The notes under the pieces were generated by a model, which saw nothing but the letters and a program-made list of their open reading frames with translations, was not told the DNA's origin and made no database searches. A stretch of DNA of 59,722 nt from a virus. The stretch lies in IMG/VR virus record IMGVR_UViG_3300037504_000748, positions 1-59,722 of that record, one strand, 5' to 3'. Below are positions 42,247-51,529 of the stretch, in pieces (position 1 is the stretch's first letter; each line of letters starts with the position of its first letter). Position numbers and translations under genes: made by a program.

Positions 42247-42648
42247 CTAGAGTGTGTCGTCATAGATGAAGGGAATAGTCAGGGTCACTTGCCACTGACC
42301 TTCTTGCCGACCGTTGTTGGTGTACGTAGGGGCTTGATAGATCACACCGTCGGCGGATGTGTTTGAGAAGATAGGTCGAATCACATCCACTAGCCCCAAT
42401 AGAGATGCGAGTCCCAATTTCAGATCACCGAATAGTTGCGCTTTGATGACCCCTGTCGTGCGATGCGATTTGACGTTACCATATTCTTTCTGCACCGTTT
42501 CTGCGGGTAGGACGGTGAGACGAGCCCACTTCGCAGCCTTCCGCTTTTCGTACGGCGCGTTATCGTACTGAGTCGGCAACGACTGAGGTGTCGCCACTAA
42601 AGTACTCCACCGCTGTGTGATTGCGTTCTGCATCGCTAAAAGACTCAT
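42247..42648 (-). CDS. Tail terminator-like protein
   Basis: A 133-aa product. The N-terminal helix AMQNAITQRWSTL and the C-terminal beta strands (QWQVTLTIPFIYDD) fit the tail terminator/DUF4128 type. It is located between the HK97 gp10-like protein and the tube protein. Confidence 0.75.
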   Translation of the reverse strand: MSLLAMQNAITQRWSTLVATPQSLPTQYDNAPYEKRKAAKWARLTVLPAETVQKEYGNVKSHRTTGVIKAQLFGDLKLGLASLLGLVDVIRPIFSNTSADGVIYQAPTYTNNGRQEGQWQVTLTIPFIYDDTL

Positions 42649-43091
42649 TGCCTGATCTCTCTTAGTCGTTGCAGATTGACAGAGACCATACCCTGAGGCG
42701 CCTGTGTGCTGCTGCCGTCCTCAAGAAAGCCGATGTACTCAAGATTGTTTTGAATAAACGAGGTATCGCCCAGCCTAATCCGTTGGGTTTCTTGGGCACC
42801 TTCTTGAACCGCCTCCTCACCGGATGTACGATCAATCGTACCGGTTTTTTGCCCGCCAACAGACGATTGCCAGTTCCCCCGTGCTCGACCTGTGTCCACG
42901 GGCGTATCTTTCACTATGCCAGCGAGTAGATCCATGTGTATTTGACGATGAAACTGCTGCCCTGCTTGGCCAACAAGATCGATACTGTCTTTCAGAAAAC
43001 GGTTGAATTGCTCGGTACTGTCTGTGAGTTGGCGGCTGAGGCGTTGCATGCGTTGTTCGGTGTTCTCGCGCTTCTGTCTTGGGTTAGCCAT
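42645..43091 (-). CDS. HK97 gp10-like neck protein
   Basis: A 148-aa product with TPVDTGRARGNWQ and the C-terminal YIGFLEDGSSTQAPQGMV, the two hallmarks of the HK97 gp10 family, which sits in the neck or tail completion complex. The overlap with both neighbours indicates coupled translation. Confidence 0.85.
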   Translation of the reverse strand: MANPRQKRENTEQRMQRLSRQLTDSTEQFNRFLKDSIDLVGQAGQQFHRQIHMDLLAGIVKDTPVDTGRARGNWQSSVGGQKTGTIDRTSGEEAVQEGAQETQRIRLGDTSFIQNNLEYIGFLEDGSSTQAPQGMVSVNLQRLREIRQ

Positions 43092-43464
43092 CGTTGCTCC
43101 TTTCGAGAATCAACTGGATGACCGCAATGGAGTCCCCGCTATAGATAGGGTTCGCCTCGACGATTCTGTACGTATCCCCTTGAAATACGAGTTCGGAAGC
43201 GCACTGATAGTCGATACCTGTGGTCGGATAGACCCAGGACTCTAATCGACTGACAACATCGTTGGATTCTGGTGACAATTGTTTGAGAGCTGGGTAAGGA
43301 GGCGCTATGTTGACCGTATGCTCAGTTTCCGCCCCCTCAGTTGTTGTGTTCGTCGTTGGGTCGAACACCTCGCTTGCCAGTGTCTTGACTGCAGCCTCGG
43401 ACCCGTACTGATCGATGAGACGAACAGCTAGCGGTACGAATGTCAGATCGAGCGCGGTAGTCAT
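43084..43464 (-). CDS. Head-tail connector/stopper candidate
   Basis: A 126-aa beta-rich product between the adaptor and the gp10-like protein. Size and order match the head-completion stopper position. No strong sequence motif, so the role is taken from context. Confidence 0.65.
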   Translation of the reverse strand: MTTALDLTFVPLAVRLIDQYGSEAAVKTLASEVFDPTTNTTTEGAETEHTVNIAPPYPALKQLSPESNDVVSRLESWVYPTTGIDYQCASELVFQGDTYRIVEANPIYSGDSIAVIQLILERSNDG

Positions 43465-43970
43465 ACTCTGTACACTCCGCCCAACCCTGTGAGGGCGCTC
43501 AAAAGGGAATGCGTCATCGAGTAGGATCGCAAGCTTGTCTTGGCGCCAGCGTATTCCTTCGTCTCCGAAATCGGCCCCAGCTTCACACTTTCTTTGATAA
43601 CGCCCGCTGCGGGATCAGATGTTTCGAGTAGCGGAGTTGATAGGGCATCGACAGCTAGCTGACAACATGCCTGCTGCAAACGGTTCGGAATCTCATCGGA
43701 ATCAATCGATCGCCCATCAGCGTAATACGCGAAGCTTCTCGGCCAATCGAGAGCCTGGGTGGTCAATCGACGCTCGCCGCCCCACTTCATCCCCCATTCA
43801 GAGTCGATGTATTGAGTCGCACGTCGAAGAGCGACCTCCTTTTCGGTGTCGGACGCGGCCGACCACGCTGAACTGCTGATGTAGTTGGTGTTGTAGGTAT
43901 CGGCATACGCGACGCTGGCGTAAGACTCAGCGTCGCTTTTGCCGGTACCATCTTCAACGACAAGCGCCAT
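43461..43970 (-). CDS. Head-tail adaptor (DnaT-like annotated family)
   Basis: A 169-aa product. The start ESYASVAYADTYN followed by helices (KEVALRRATQYIDSEW) and DWPRS is typical of phage proteins often labelled DnaT-like, which serve as head-tail adaptors. Overlaps the next gene by 4 bp. Confidence 0.75.
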   Translation of the reverse strand: MALVVEDGTGKSDAESYASVAYADTYNTNYISSSAWSAASDTEKEVALRRATQYIDSEWGMKWGGERRLTTQALDWPRSFAYYADGRSIDSDEIPNRLQQACCQLAVDALSTPLLETSDPAAGVIKESVKLGPISETKEYAGAKTSLRSYSMTHSLLSALTGLGGVYRV

Positions 43971-43976
43971 GATTGA

Positions 43977-44300
43977 TCATCCTTTCACGGGTAGCTGGAC
44001 ACCGAGAGCACTTGCGAACATCTTGCGCGCCTCGTCCACCGTCTGGGCTTTATCCAGCGAGATATCGAGCTGATACAACACGCACTTCTGGCGCATTTCC
44101 TCAACAGTCATATTGAGGATGCGATCAGCTGTCGGTTTCGCCGGTGTCTTCTTGGCGGTATCCGGCGCTTCCAGCGTCATGGTTCCGCAACGCAGGCCTT
44201 CCCTGACATCGATGGGATGAGAGACGACCCATTTACCAGCAGGGACGTCCCACACGCGGCAAAGACCCGTTTCGCGATTGAGATTGTTGTTGGAAATCAT
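43977..44300 (-). CDS. Small head-region protein
   Basis: A 107-aa product with a beta N-terminus (CRVWDVPAGKWVVSHP) and a C-terminal helix pair (MTVEEMRQKCVL, VDEARKMFASALGV) resembling HeH/LEM-like modules. It lies between cement and adaptor genes. Function unknown. Confidence 0.62.
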   Translation of the reverse strand: MISNNNLNRETGLCRVWDVPAGKWVVSHPIDVREGLRCGTMTLEAPDTAKKTPAKPTADRILNMTVEEMRQKCVLYQLDISLDKAQTVDEARKMFASALGVQLPVKG

Positions 44301-44328
44301 ATTGTCCTCGAACTAAAGGAGTAGAGGC

Positions 44329-44353
44329 GAGACTCAGGACCGTCCTGAGTCTC
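44329..44353 (-). terminator. Hairpin after the cement protein gene
   Basis: GAGACTCAGGA-ccg-TCCTGAGTCTC, a perfect 11-bp stem 9 bp past the minus-strand stop at 44362. The downstream strand is only mildly T-rich, so partial termination is expected, which would keep capsid genes higher than the connectors. Confidence 0.65.
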
Positions 44354-44361
44354 GGGGGGTG

Positions 44362-44850
44362 TCAGGACTGTCTCGACAAATAGGCGCTGTAGTTGATGCC
44401 AGAGGCAATCGTGCCAGCGACGATCGTATACAGACGCATGTATCGATACAGAGTTTCGGCGTACCAGTTGTGGAAAGGCAAGATATAGCGGCCGATAACA
44501 TCATCGGCGTTAGCATCGGATTCTTGCACTTCGGCAGCAGCCAAGGTCAGCTGCATCGCATCCACGATATTAGTATCGGTGCCGAAATCGGAGTCCGACG
44601 ACAGCTGTACAACGATCTTGTAGATCTCATCATCACTGGCGATCTCCAGCGCCGTGACATCGATCACAATGTCGCCGCGAGTGAAGCCAACACCGCTGGT
44701 GAGAGTGGACGGGCCGGTCGAGCCGAGGTCGACCACCTTGGCTGATTCGTCGACGGTGGCTGCGGCGCTGGCCGCGACGAGCCCGGCGTCCTTGAGTTCC
44801 AGATTGGCGTCGAACGTGAGGCGACCCGGAAAGGCGAGAGGAGCAGTCAT
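44362..44850 (-). CDS. Capsid cement/decoration protein candidate
   Basis: A 162-aa Ala-rich beta protein directly after the major capsid gene. VVDLGSTGPSTLTSGVGF and DIVIDVTALEI resemble Bbp16-type capsid cement proteins. AAGGAAT precedes the ATG. It is bracketed by two stem-loops. Confidence 0.7.
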   Translation of the reverse strand: MTAPLAFPGRLTFDANLELKDAGLVAASAAATVDESAKVVDLGSTGPSTLTSGVGFTRGDIVIDVTALEIASDDEIYKIVVQLSSDSDFGTDTNIVDAMQLTLAAAEVQESDANADDVIGRYILPFHNWYAETLYRYMRLYTIVAGTIASGINYSAYLSRQS

Positions 44851-44893
44851 TGGATATTCCTTATGGGTATAAAACGGTTGATGGTATGGTGTG

Positions 44894-44916
44894 GCACCTG
44901 CCTACGCGACAGGTGC
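44894..44916 (-). terminator. Hairpin after the major capsid gene
   Basis: GCACCTG-cctacgcga-CAGGTGC lies 17 bp past the capsid stop on the minus strand. It is followed within the gap by AACGGTTGA (44873-44881). Probably modulates readthrough or protects the capsid mRNA end. Confidence 0.5.
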
Positions 44917-44932
44917 GGTGAATTGCAGTGAA

Positions 44933-45859
44933 TCAGACGGTGACGGTGGCGTTCTTGATGCCGTACAGTCGAGCAGCGGCCCTGCCGTGATACACGGTGA
45001 GACCTGCGTACCACTCAACACGAGTACGATGCACGGGCTTGGTGTCGATCTCCCCGAGATCCCGAACATCCATCTCGCCGTTCTGGATGCCGTTGAGCAT
45101 GCCTTCCATCATGTCGACGACATAGATGGACGTGCCGACGTTGGAGCCACCGCCGGGGTTGACCTCGTTGAACGCCAGTACCGGGGTCTGACCGCGACCA
45201 TCGGTGGTCAGGATGGGCAGATCATTGTACTTGCTGATCTGCCGGCCGAACTCGTCCTGACCGTAGGTGATGTACCCCGTCACACTCGGGTTGCGGGCGG
45301 CACTGGTCATCAGACGGCGCATGGCGCGGCTCATAACCAAGTGAGTCGGCTCATCGACCTGATCGATCGCCTCATCGAGCTTGGCGAGGCTCAGGGCGTC
45401 GCCGCCGCTGGTCGAGCCGGCCGCGATGAGCTGACTGCCCACCAGACGCTTCTGCAGACCGTCGAACTCACGGGGGTCGGATTCGGAATCGCCCTTGATG
45501 AACTTGGTGGTCCACAGGTGAGCAAGCGCCTTGACCTTGAGGTTCTCGTGAGTCGTGCGAGTGCCCTCGCCTTGGGTCTGGATGATGTAGTTGTCAACAT
45601 CGAGATCACCGCCGGCGATCACGACCGGATCCATCACCGGGTTGAGGATACCGGTACTCTCGGTGTAGGCCTCGTTGATTCCGCGGAAGGCCACACCGGG
45701 AAGGGCGGCTTCCTGGTTGTAACGCACAGCGTTACCAGGGATGCTTTCGAACGGGAGGACGCGGAGTACGTCGCTTGCGCGAGCATACATTTCGATGATC
45801 GCCGACTTGACGACATCGGTCGTGTTGAGTTTGGCAGCTTCGACAAGGGTCATAGCCAT
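44933..45859 (-). CDS. Major capsid protein
   Basis: A 308-aa HK97-fold type protein. MTLVEAAKLNTTDVVKSAI, then VMSRAMRRLMTSAAR and the C-terminal VHRTRVEWYAGLTVYHGRA are typical of this capsid class. The scaffold gene precedes and the cement gene follows. AAGGAACAACC precedes the ATG. Confidence 0.92.
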   Translation of the reverse strand: MAMTLVEAAKLNTTDVVKSAIIEMYARASDVLRVLPFESIPGNAVRYNQEAALPGVAFRGINEAYTESTGILNPVMDPVVIAGGDLDVDNYIIQTQGEGTRTTHENLKVKALAHLWTTKFIKGDSESDPREFDGLQKRLVGSQLIAAGSTSGGDALSLAKLDEAIDQVDEPTHLVMSRAMRRLMTSAARNPSVTGYITYGQDEFGRQISKYNDLPILTTDGRGQTPVLAFNEVNPGGGSNVGTSIYVVDMMEGMLNGIQNGEMDVRDLGEIDTKPVHRTRVEWYAGLTVYHGRAAARLYGIKNATVTV

Positions 45860-45870
45860 GGGTTGTTCCT

Positions 45871-46668
45871 TTAGCGTTTATTGGTTTCGCGATATCGACG
45901 CAGGCGCTCCTGAGGAGACATCCCCTGGTCGTGAGTATGAGTGCCGCGCTTGCGGTCAGTTTTCCCGGTGTCGAAACCCTTGGCTTTCGAACCTTCAAAA
46001 GCCACTGCGAATTGGTCATCATCTTTGAGGGAGTGTACGAACTCTTCAATGGTCATGTTGGCTGTGGTGCCGGACTTTCTGGACATGCGCGGTTGACCAT
46101 CATCGCCGACAACGACAACGCTTTCGTTACCGTTTTCGTCGATGGTCATACGCACAGACGACTCGATATGAGGAAGCAACAATTTCGGGGCACGAGCGCC
46201 GGCCTCATTTAGGGCCTTCATCGCCTGTTCGACCACAAGTGCCTTGTGCAGGCGGCTTTCCAGTGTTTTCGTGCGCTCTTCGATCTTACCCAGCGCCTCT
46301 TGATGCTTTTCTGAAAGCTGCTTGGTCTTGCTCGAGTACTCACTTTCGATCTGCTTGCGCAGTGTCTCGATTTGAGTTTTGGTTTTGTCGTCCACTTCAT
46401 CGTCGAGCGTTTTCAAGCGATCGATAGCTTCCTTGGCGGTCTTGGGGTCCAGATCACCAAAAGCGGATAGTTTGGTAGCAGCACTCTTAGCAGCCTCACG
46501 CTCCTTGTTCAGTGCGCTCATCAGTTTGCCGACGTTGGCAATCTTGTGTCCGTCTCTTTCTTCTCCATCAAGGATGAATTTGCCTTGAAGGTCACCTTCA
46601 CCGGCAATGTAGTGCTCACGGAGGGGCTCATCGACGTCCTCCAGAGAGTCAATAATGAGTTTCAACAT
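45871..46668 (-). CDS. Scaffolding protein
   Basis: A 265-aa helical charged protein with a central coiled coil (about 70-150) and a basic C-terminus (RLRRYRETNKR), the capsid-binding end of many scaffolds. AGGAG before the ATG at 46668 is preferred to the open frame starting at 46704. Lies right before the capsid gene. Confidence 0.87.
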   Translation of the reverse strand: MLKLIIDSLEDVDEPLREHYIAGEGDLQGKFILDGEERDGHKIANVGKLMSALNKEREAAKSAATKLSAFGDLDPKTAKEAIDRLKTLDDEVDDKTKTQIETLRKQIESEYSSKTKQLSEKHQEALGKIEERTKTLESRLHKALVVEQAMKALNEAGARAPKLLLPHIESSVRMTIDENGNESVVVVGDDGQPRMSRKSGTTANMTIEEFVHSLKDDDQFAVAFEGSKAKGFDTGKTDRKRGTHTHDQGMSPQERLRRYRETNKR

Positions 46669-46708
46669 AGGAATCTCCTGGGCATCACGCTCAGTCGGCT
46701 TCACGCCG

Positions 46709-47740
46709 TTATTTGCCGCGCCTTTCTAGCTCGGCAAGGGTTAAAGGTTCGTTGCGTCGATCGACCATATCTGTCAAAGACCGCCCTTGACGAAACATAC
46801 GGCCGCGGCGAACCCCAAGGACTTCGTTCTGGACATCGACGCTCTGACGCTTCAGCCATTCGCTGTAGGTCGTTTTGCCCGGGACGCTCCCGTCCATACT
46901 CGCACGAGTTGATGGAGCAGGATCCTTGAGTCCGTATTCTTTGTAGCTCTTGAGAACAGGAACAGTTGTGCTCCTGCAGCGATAGTGCATGGGCGGTCGC
47001 GGCCCCTCGTTCACCGGGAACTCTTGGCCGTCCAGGGAGGCACACTCAAGTGTGGTGCGTGCGTCCAGTGTCGCAACATACTGCACCGCTTTTATTACAT
47101 CATTCTGCTGGTACGTCTCCTCACGAGCTCGCGCCGAGGCGTGTGTAATGGACGTGCGAACAATAGACTCCGCTTGACGACGACTGAGACCTTCAGTCGC
47201 ATGTCGGAAGCGTGAAGCTATCTGATCAGTAGACTCTCCCCGGGCGAGACCCGTCAGAATCGACTCGCGAGCTGCCGTTCTCACCGAAAAGCCAGCCCTT
47301 TCCCACCAATCAGATAGCACCGCACCTTCGAACGGCGACTCAACAATCATCGCACCAAGCATTCTCAAATCCGGCTGCGCAAGACCAACACGTATGGGCA
47401 GGGCTTCTTGCATCGATGCCACCTGCCAAGATACTTCCATCTTGGCAACCTCACGTACGACTTGCGCGTTGTTTACGCCGAGTTGCTTGTAACCCTCAGA
47501 AATGATTTTGCCCATGGACTTGTCGAGATATTGCAACCGCTGATTGTACTTCCAATTGATATAAGCACTGCGAGCTCGTATGTTGGCAATACGCTCAACA
47601 ACCTCAGAGTGTAACGGTTGCCAAACCGTGTTGTACAGCGTGTCAAGCAAGACCCGGGCTTCGTGCGCCTTCAAACGTTCCATGTAGAACGAATGTTCGA
47701 TGCCTTTATCGAGGAGAATTTCATTCGTTGACGGCATCAT
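46709..47740 (-). CDS. Mu F-like minor head protein
   Basis: A 343-aa product. RTSITHASARAREETYQQND followed by ATLDARTTLECASLDGQEF and PPMHYRCRSTTVPV is the Mu gpF/SPP1 gp7 signature, with CxxxDGxxF and HYxCR. These proteins assist portal and head assembly. Overlaps the portal gene by 20 bp. Confidence 0.9.
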   Translation of the reverse strand: MMPSTNEILLDKGIEHSFYMERLKAHEARVLLDTLYNTVWQPLHSEVVERIANIRARSAYINWKYNQRLQYLDKSMGKIISEGYKQLGVNNAQVVREVAKMEVSWQVASMQEALPIRVGLAQPDLRMLGAMIVESPFEGAVLSDWWERAGFSVRTAARESILTGLARGESTDQIASRFRHATEGLSRRQAESIVRTSITHASARAREETYQQNDVIKAVQYVATLDARTTLECASLDGQEFPVNEGPRPPMHYRCRSTTVPVLKSYKEYGLKDPAPSTRASMDGSVPGKTTYSEWLKRQSVDVQNEVLGVRRGRMFRQGRSLTDMVDRRNEPLTLAELERRGK

Positions 47741-49286
47741 TGCCTCGTGCGTTTTGTGCGTTTTGTGCGTTCAAATCGTTCGAATCGTTAGTCGCAGTGT
47801 TTTGGTCGTCGTCGCTCGCGAAGACCTCTTGCATACGTTTGGCCTTTTCCATCATTGCTTCTTCGGTTCGTATCATTTCGTCTTCGGCGTCCACTGTATC
47901 AGACAGTATACCGCGACGACGCCACTCCGCGATAAAGGTTTCTTGACTGAGGAGATTGTCTTTTGCGGCTGTAAGCAGCGTCTGCGCGTCGTTCCCGGAT
48001 CGGAGATCGATATAGAAGTCGCGGTCCAGTGTGATAGTGAAATCGTCGGGCAGAGATGTGTCCTGGTTCTGCCATTTGAGCATTCCGCGGATGGTATCCC
48101 TAAGGAACATTTCGGTCACACCGAGCCACTCTTCGACTTGCGTTTGATTCCGCCCTTCGTCGAGTGCGCGAGCAGTGGCGGTCTGATTACCCCCGGTCAC
48201 AAACGGTTTCATGCCGAGCACCTGCATACGATCTTCAATTGCTTTGATGTCTTTGGCGCCTGCTTCAATTGCGTCGCCCCGCCACTCGACCACTGTCAAT
48301 TGCGCATTCTCATTGGTCGTCGCTACTACAGCATTGCCGCCAACTGGTATCCCTTTGCGAATCTCGTCGTCAGTGAACCCAGAAGCAAAATAGGTGCCAG
48401 CGCGTGCGAATCGGAGAATGTTACGTTGATCGGAAGCCGACTGCCAGTGCTCCACATTGAGATAAGCAAGATCGACCAGGGGCGGCACAGCGAGTACCGG
48501 ATCCAAACTCTCGCCGTAAAACGCACTGACGAGAGGCACACTGCCATATGAATGCTCTGCCTCGTAGGTCATCTCCCAGCCGTTCTCGGTGGCCTGATAT
48601 ACCATCGTCGAATCGGTTGTGATGATTCGGATTTGCTCTGTTTCTGACGTGCTGTAGCTTGTCTCATCGGCGTCTTCAGACGTCTCGCGAATCTTGATCG
48701 CCCGCAAATACGGGCGCCCATCCGCACGATAGCCGACGAGCCATCCAATCAAGTTGAGCGGGTGTACAATTTGCGCATAGGGACGGATGCGGCTTTCTCG
48801 TTCATCAGCCAAGTTGTCAGTAAGGCTGGCGAGGGTAGGATTGTCAGCTATCTCTTCAGGGCGGTCAACAGTGTCAACGCGCGTATTGGGAAAGATCGGC
48901 AGAGCATGCACGACGCCGTAGGCGATACCGATCTCCATGCACTGCCGTCCAAAGCGCTGCAAGCTTGCTCCGCTGCCGTCGACATCATCCAACAGCGGTT
49001 TTATACGAGCGGCCGTATCATCTGGAGTGACTACCAGAGGCTGACCAAAGGGTTTCGATGCGATGAAGCGACATGTGTCAGCAAAGGCCCCGAACAAGAA
49101 CGAACGCAACACACGCGCTTGATATGATGCTGTAGGCTCTTTGTCCTCCTTGGGCAGCCAGCGTTCGCCGGCCTCACGCATTGCCTTGGTACCTCCCATC
49201 AAATCACCGATGAGATACCAATACTCCGTTAGCTGTTCGTTGTAGGCTTGATTGGCTTTGGCAATATGTGCGTTGGTATCAGCCAT
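47721..49286 (-). CDS. Portal protein
   Basis: A 521-aa product of the DUF4055-type portal family: GERWLPKEDKEPTASYQAR near the start, GWLVGYRADGRPYLRA, then the long helix and QRNILRFARAGTYFASGF. The acidic Asn/Asp/Ala-rich tail ends in NAQNARGNDAVNE. Order terminase-portal-Mu F-scaffold-capsid supports it. Confidence 0.9.
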   Translation of the reverse strand: MADTNAHIAKANQAYNEQLTEYWYLIGDLMGGTKAMREAGERWLPKEDKEPTASYQARVLRSFLFGAFADTCRFIASKPFGQPLVVTPDDTAARIKPLLDDVDGSGASLQRFGRQCMEIGIAYGVVHALPIFPNTRVDTVDRPEEIADNPTLASLTDNLADERESRIRPYAQIVHPLNLIGWLVGYRADGRPYLRAIKIRETSEDADETSYSTSETEQIRIITTDSTMVYQATENGWEMTYEAEHSYGSVPLVSAFYGESLDPVLAVPPLVDLAYLNVEHWQSASDQRNILRFARAGTYFASGFTDDEIRKGIPVGGNAVVATTNENAQLTVVEWRGDAIEAGAKDIKAIEDRMQVLGMKPFVTGGNQTATARALDEGRNQTQVEEWLGVTEMFLRDTIRGMLKWQNQDTSLPDDFTITLDRDFYIDLRSGNDAQTLLTAAKDNLLSQETFIAEWRRRGILSDTVDAEDEMIRTEEAMMEKAKRMQEVFASDDDQNTATNDSNDLNAQNAQNARGNDAVNE

Positions 49287-49560
49287 CGTTTTCTCGTTTC
49301 TCGATATAAGCCGCCCAGTCGAACTCAGTCAGCGTCCAGCCCGTTTCAAGCTCTACCCAACCGTACTCGACCAACGAGTTACTCGCTTCTTCGTAGATAA
49401 AGACGCGAGCATGGTCGCCATCGATTTCTTTGATGACCATAGGCGAACCGGGGTGCACCATAAAGTCATACTTTCGAAATTCTAGACAACTCAATAATAA
49501 TAACAGCAAAAAACCCAAAAGCAACCGGGTTACGGTTTGTTTATATGTTTCAAAACGCAT
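49279..49560 (-). CDS. Small lipoprotein/membrane protein
   Basis: A 93-aa product. LLLGFLLLLLLSC is a signal sequence with a lipobox-like LLSC, then about 65 residues of beta-rich mature domain (ARVFIYEEASNSLVEYG). Being next to the holin candidate it could be an outer-membrane spanin, although such proteins are usually Pro-rich. An 8-bp overlap with the portal gene. Confidence 0.6.
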   Translation of the reverse strand: MRFETYKQTVTRLLLGFLLLLLLSCLEFRKYDFMVHPGSPMVIKEIDGDHARVFIYEEASNSLVEYGWVELETGWTLTEFDWAAYIEKRENDG

Positions 49561-49636
49561 ATTTTGCTACCTCATAAACTGAAGATAATTGGACCCTATA
49601 TCCTAATATGACCCAGAGATAAAAGTCGCAATTATC
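49561..49636. other. AT-rich gap with possible minus-strand promoter
   Basis: On the minus strand TTGCGA, 17 bp, TATTAG precedes the lipoprotein gene. GGACCC and TGACCC form a spaced direct repeat in the same gap. It is the most AT-rich intergenic stretch inside the late arm, so an internal late promoter is plausible but unproven. Confidence 0.35.
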
Positions 49637-49828
49637 CTATAGCAATTCAGTGTCCGCGCTTGATTTTGAATTATTTTCAGGGTCCAAGGAATCAATTACA
49701 TGCCGCCGCAACTCATCCTTGACCCGCTCGGAGCCCAGCACATGAATGCCATCTGGCTTTTCCTTGACCACTAAAGCCACAAATAGCTCCTTGAGGAATA
49801 ACACGATAGCTGACCAGAATCCGCTCAT
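49637..49828 (-). CDS. Small membrane-associated protein
   Basis: A 63-aa product with one hydrophobic segment (WSAIVLFLKELFVALVV) and a charged C-terminus. Located beside the holin candidate. It may be part of the lysis cassette; family not recognised. Confidence 0.55.
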   Translation of the reverse strand: MSGFWSAIVLFLKELFVALVVKEKPDGIHVLGSERVKDELRRHVIDSLDPENNSKSSADTELL

Positions 49829-49855
49829 GGCGGGCCCCTAACGGTTGAATATCGC

Positions 49856-50092
49856 CTACTTGGCGCCAACGTCTTCGGATGAGACATCGTTGTCTCGTGC
49901 GAATTTACCGATCAGCGCGGCGGCGATGCCTCCGAAGGTGATACCACAACCCCGTAGCAGCTCGACGATCGTGGCGTAGTCGGGGTTGGTTTCCGGGTTC
50001 CCGTCCAACAGGAAACCGACGCCTCCAGTGACAGCAGAGATGAGGGCGAGCCACCCCGCAATGCTTGTCTTCCAGCTCTTCTTCTTCGACAT
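49856..50092 (-). CDS. Holin candidate
   Basis: A 78-aa product with a basic start (MSKKKSWKTS), two hydrophobic segments (IAGWLALISAVTGGVGFLL and ITFGGIAAALIGKF) and a charged tail: the usual holin layout. AAAGGAGATTTC precedes the ATG. It lies between terminase and portal with other small membrane genes. Confidence 0.68.
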   Translation of the reverse strand: MSKKKSWKTSIAGWLALISAVTGGVGFLLDGNPETNPDYATIVELLRGCGITFGGIAAALIGKFARDNDVSSEDVGAK

Positions 50093-50116
50093 GAAATCTC
50101 CTTTCAGGGATGAGTG

Positions 50117-51529
50117 TTAGAGATCTTGGCGTACCAAGAATGATTGTGTAGTACTGTGCTTGCGTTCGATGTAGTAACCGAGGGCGTCCGACAAGTGAGT
50201 CAGTGCCGGGTCTTTCTTTTTATCGATTTCACCTGATCCACCTTGTAGGAGCGAAACACCTTCAAAGTCCTTAATGAGATATGTGCACGACGGATCGATT
50301 AGCATGCGCGTCACACCGGATGCATTTCGCAATCTTGTGTTGATAGCGTTTACGCGTGCCCGCTCTGAAGGGTTGGATTTCGGCACGTCGAACCGCAGCC
50401 GGTCACCAAAGACGGGGCGGAGCTCATCTCGAATGAGGTCCCAATCCGACCCGTGCACCTTCGCTGTACCTCGCGACCCACCGGTTGCGTCGCCGTAGCA
50501 GGTGATGATTCCTTTATGGTGGCCCCAGTCGTGGATAAGCTTTCGACATACTGCCGGGGTCGTGGAGTTTCTGGGGATGTGTACTTCGCCGAGGACCGCT
50601 GTAAACTCTCTAGCAAGAGAGCCAATTCGACCCAGGTAGATGCTTTCTTGAGCCACCGCCGCCGTTCCCGGCTGGACATTGAAGTCAAAACAGAATGCAA
50701 GAGGTGCCTCGTTATTGTAGTATCCGGATAGATCCTCACATCCATGGATCTCACGATCGAAGTTGTAGTATGCGAGACCTTCGAAAGAAACAAACGATCC
50801 TTCATATTCCTGCTTGTAAACAAGGTCATCCAGCTCGCGCTTAGCTGCCTCAATCTCCTTAGGATCAAGAACTGTCGACGAATACCACGTGTAGAAACTC
50901 CATTCTTCATTCTGCAATCCTTTGGCCATCATAGCGATGTCGTAGTAGTGATTACGGCCTTCTGGCACGCCGATGAGCCATGCCCATCCTTCACGACCGA
51001 GAGTCGACACCGCAGGTCTGACGTGCAGTGTCCAGGCTACTTCCTTCATGTTGCCGTACTCATCGAGCACGATCCCGTCCACTGGCGATCCCTCAACACG
51101 TTCGGGGCGATCCATACCGACGACCTGAATGTGTGCGCCGTTCCACAACCAGATTGTACTGGTGGTCTCTTTGATGGGCTCTCGTCCGTGAGACTTGGAC
51201 AGCGCCCATTTTGGCACTAGTCTTTTGAGATCCTCCCAGTAGATTTGTTTTGCCTGTGGAAGAGTTGGCGCCCCGCATATGAAACGGCCATCATCGAAAT
51301 CGCAAAAGGTTATCGCCTTCAGCACCAGCTTGCGTTTAGCTAGCTCTGTTTTACCGGAACGACGACCGGCGCTCACGACTTTGAAGCGAGCAGGGTCGAC
51401 CCATAATGCCGCTTGTTTCCGGTGATATTTGAGCGTGGTCCACCGAGGGGGAAGTGTCAATCCGCCGACCGACTGAGGGTGATGAGCCCCTGTTTGACTA
51501 TTTCTGACGAGTGTCGATGTATGAGTCAT
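50117..51529 (-). CDS. terL: Terminase large subunit
   Basis: DNA-packaging motor, 470 aa. Walker A is SAGRRSGKTE (about residues 53-62), Walker B VDGIVLDEYG. The nuclease domain has FCFDFNVQPGT, CYGDATGGSRG and HLSDALGYYI with its acidic residues. The ATGA overlap with the gene before fixes the start at 51529; the frame is open to 51646. The Thr-rich N-terminus MTHTSTLVRN has no known role. Confidence 0.93.
   Translation of the reverse strand: MTHTSTLVRNSQTGAHHPQSVGGLTLPPRWTTLKYHRKQAALWVDPARFKVVSAGRRSGKTELAKRKLVLKAITFCDFDDGRFICGAPTLPQAKQIYWEDLKRLVPKWALSKSHGREPIKETTSTIWLWNGAHIQVVGMDRPERVEGSPVDGIVLDEYGNMKEVAWTLHVRPAVSTLGREGWAWLIGVPEGRNHYYDIAMMAKGLQNEEWSFYTWYSSTVLDPKEIEAAKRELDDLVYKQEYEGSFVSFEGLAYYNFDREIHGCEDLSGYYNNEAPLAFCFDFNVQPGTAAVAQESIYLGRIGSLAREFTAVLGEVHIPRNSTTPAVCRKLIHDWGHHKGIITCYGDATGGSRGTAKVHGSDWDLIRDELRPVFGDRLRFDVPKSNPSERARVNAINTRLRNASGVTRMLIDPSCTYLIKDFEGVSLLQGGSGEIDKKKDPALTHLSDALGYYIERKHSTTQSFLVRQDL

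Noticed and set aside
44891-45874. A 327-aa plus-strand open frame over the major capsid gene
   Set aside because: It is the antisense shadow of the capsid gene with no ribosome site at its start. Its sequence is the usual His/Asp/Gly-rich pattern of a reverse-complement frame.
47700-48551. A 283-aa plus-strand open frame over the portal gene
   Set aside because: Antisense to a well-supported portal gene, with Cys/Phe/His-rich composition and no promoter or ribosome site.
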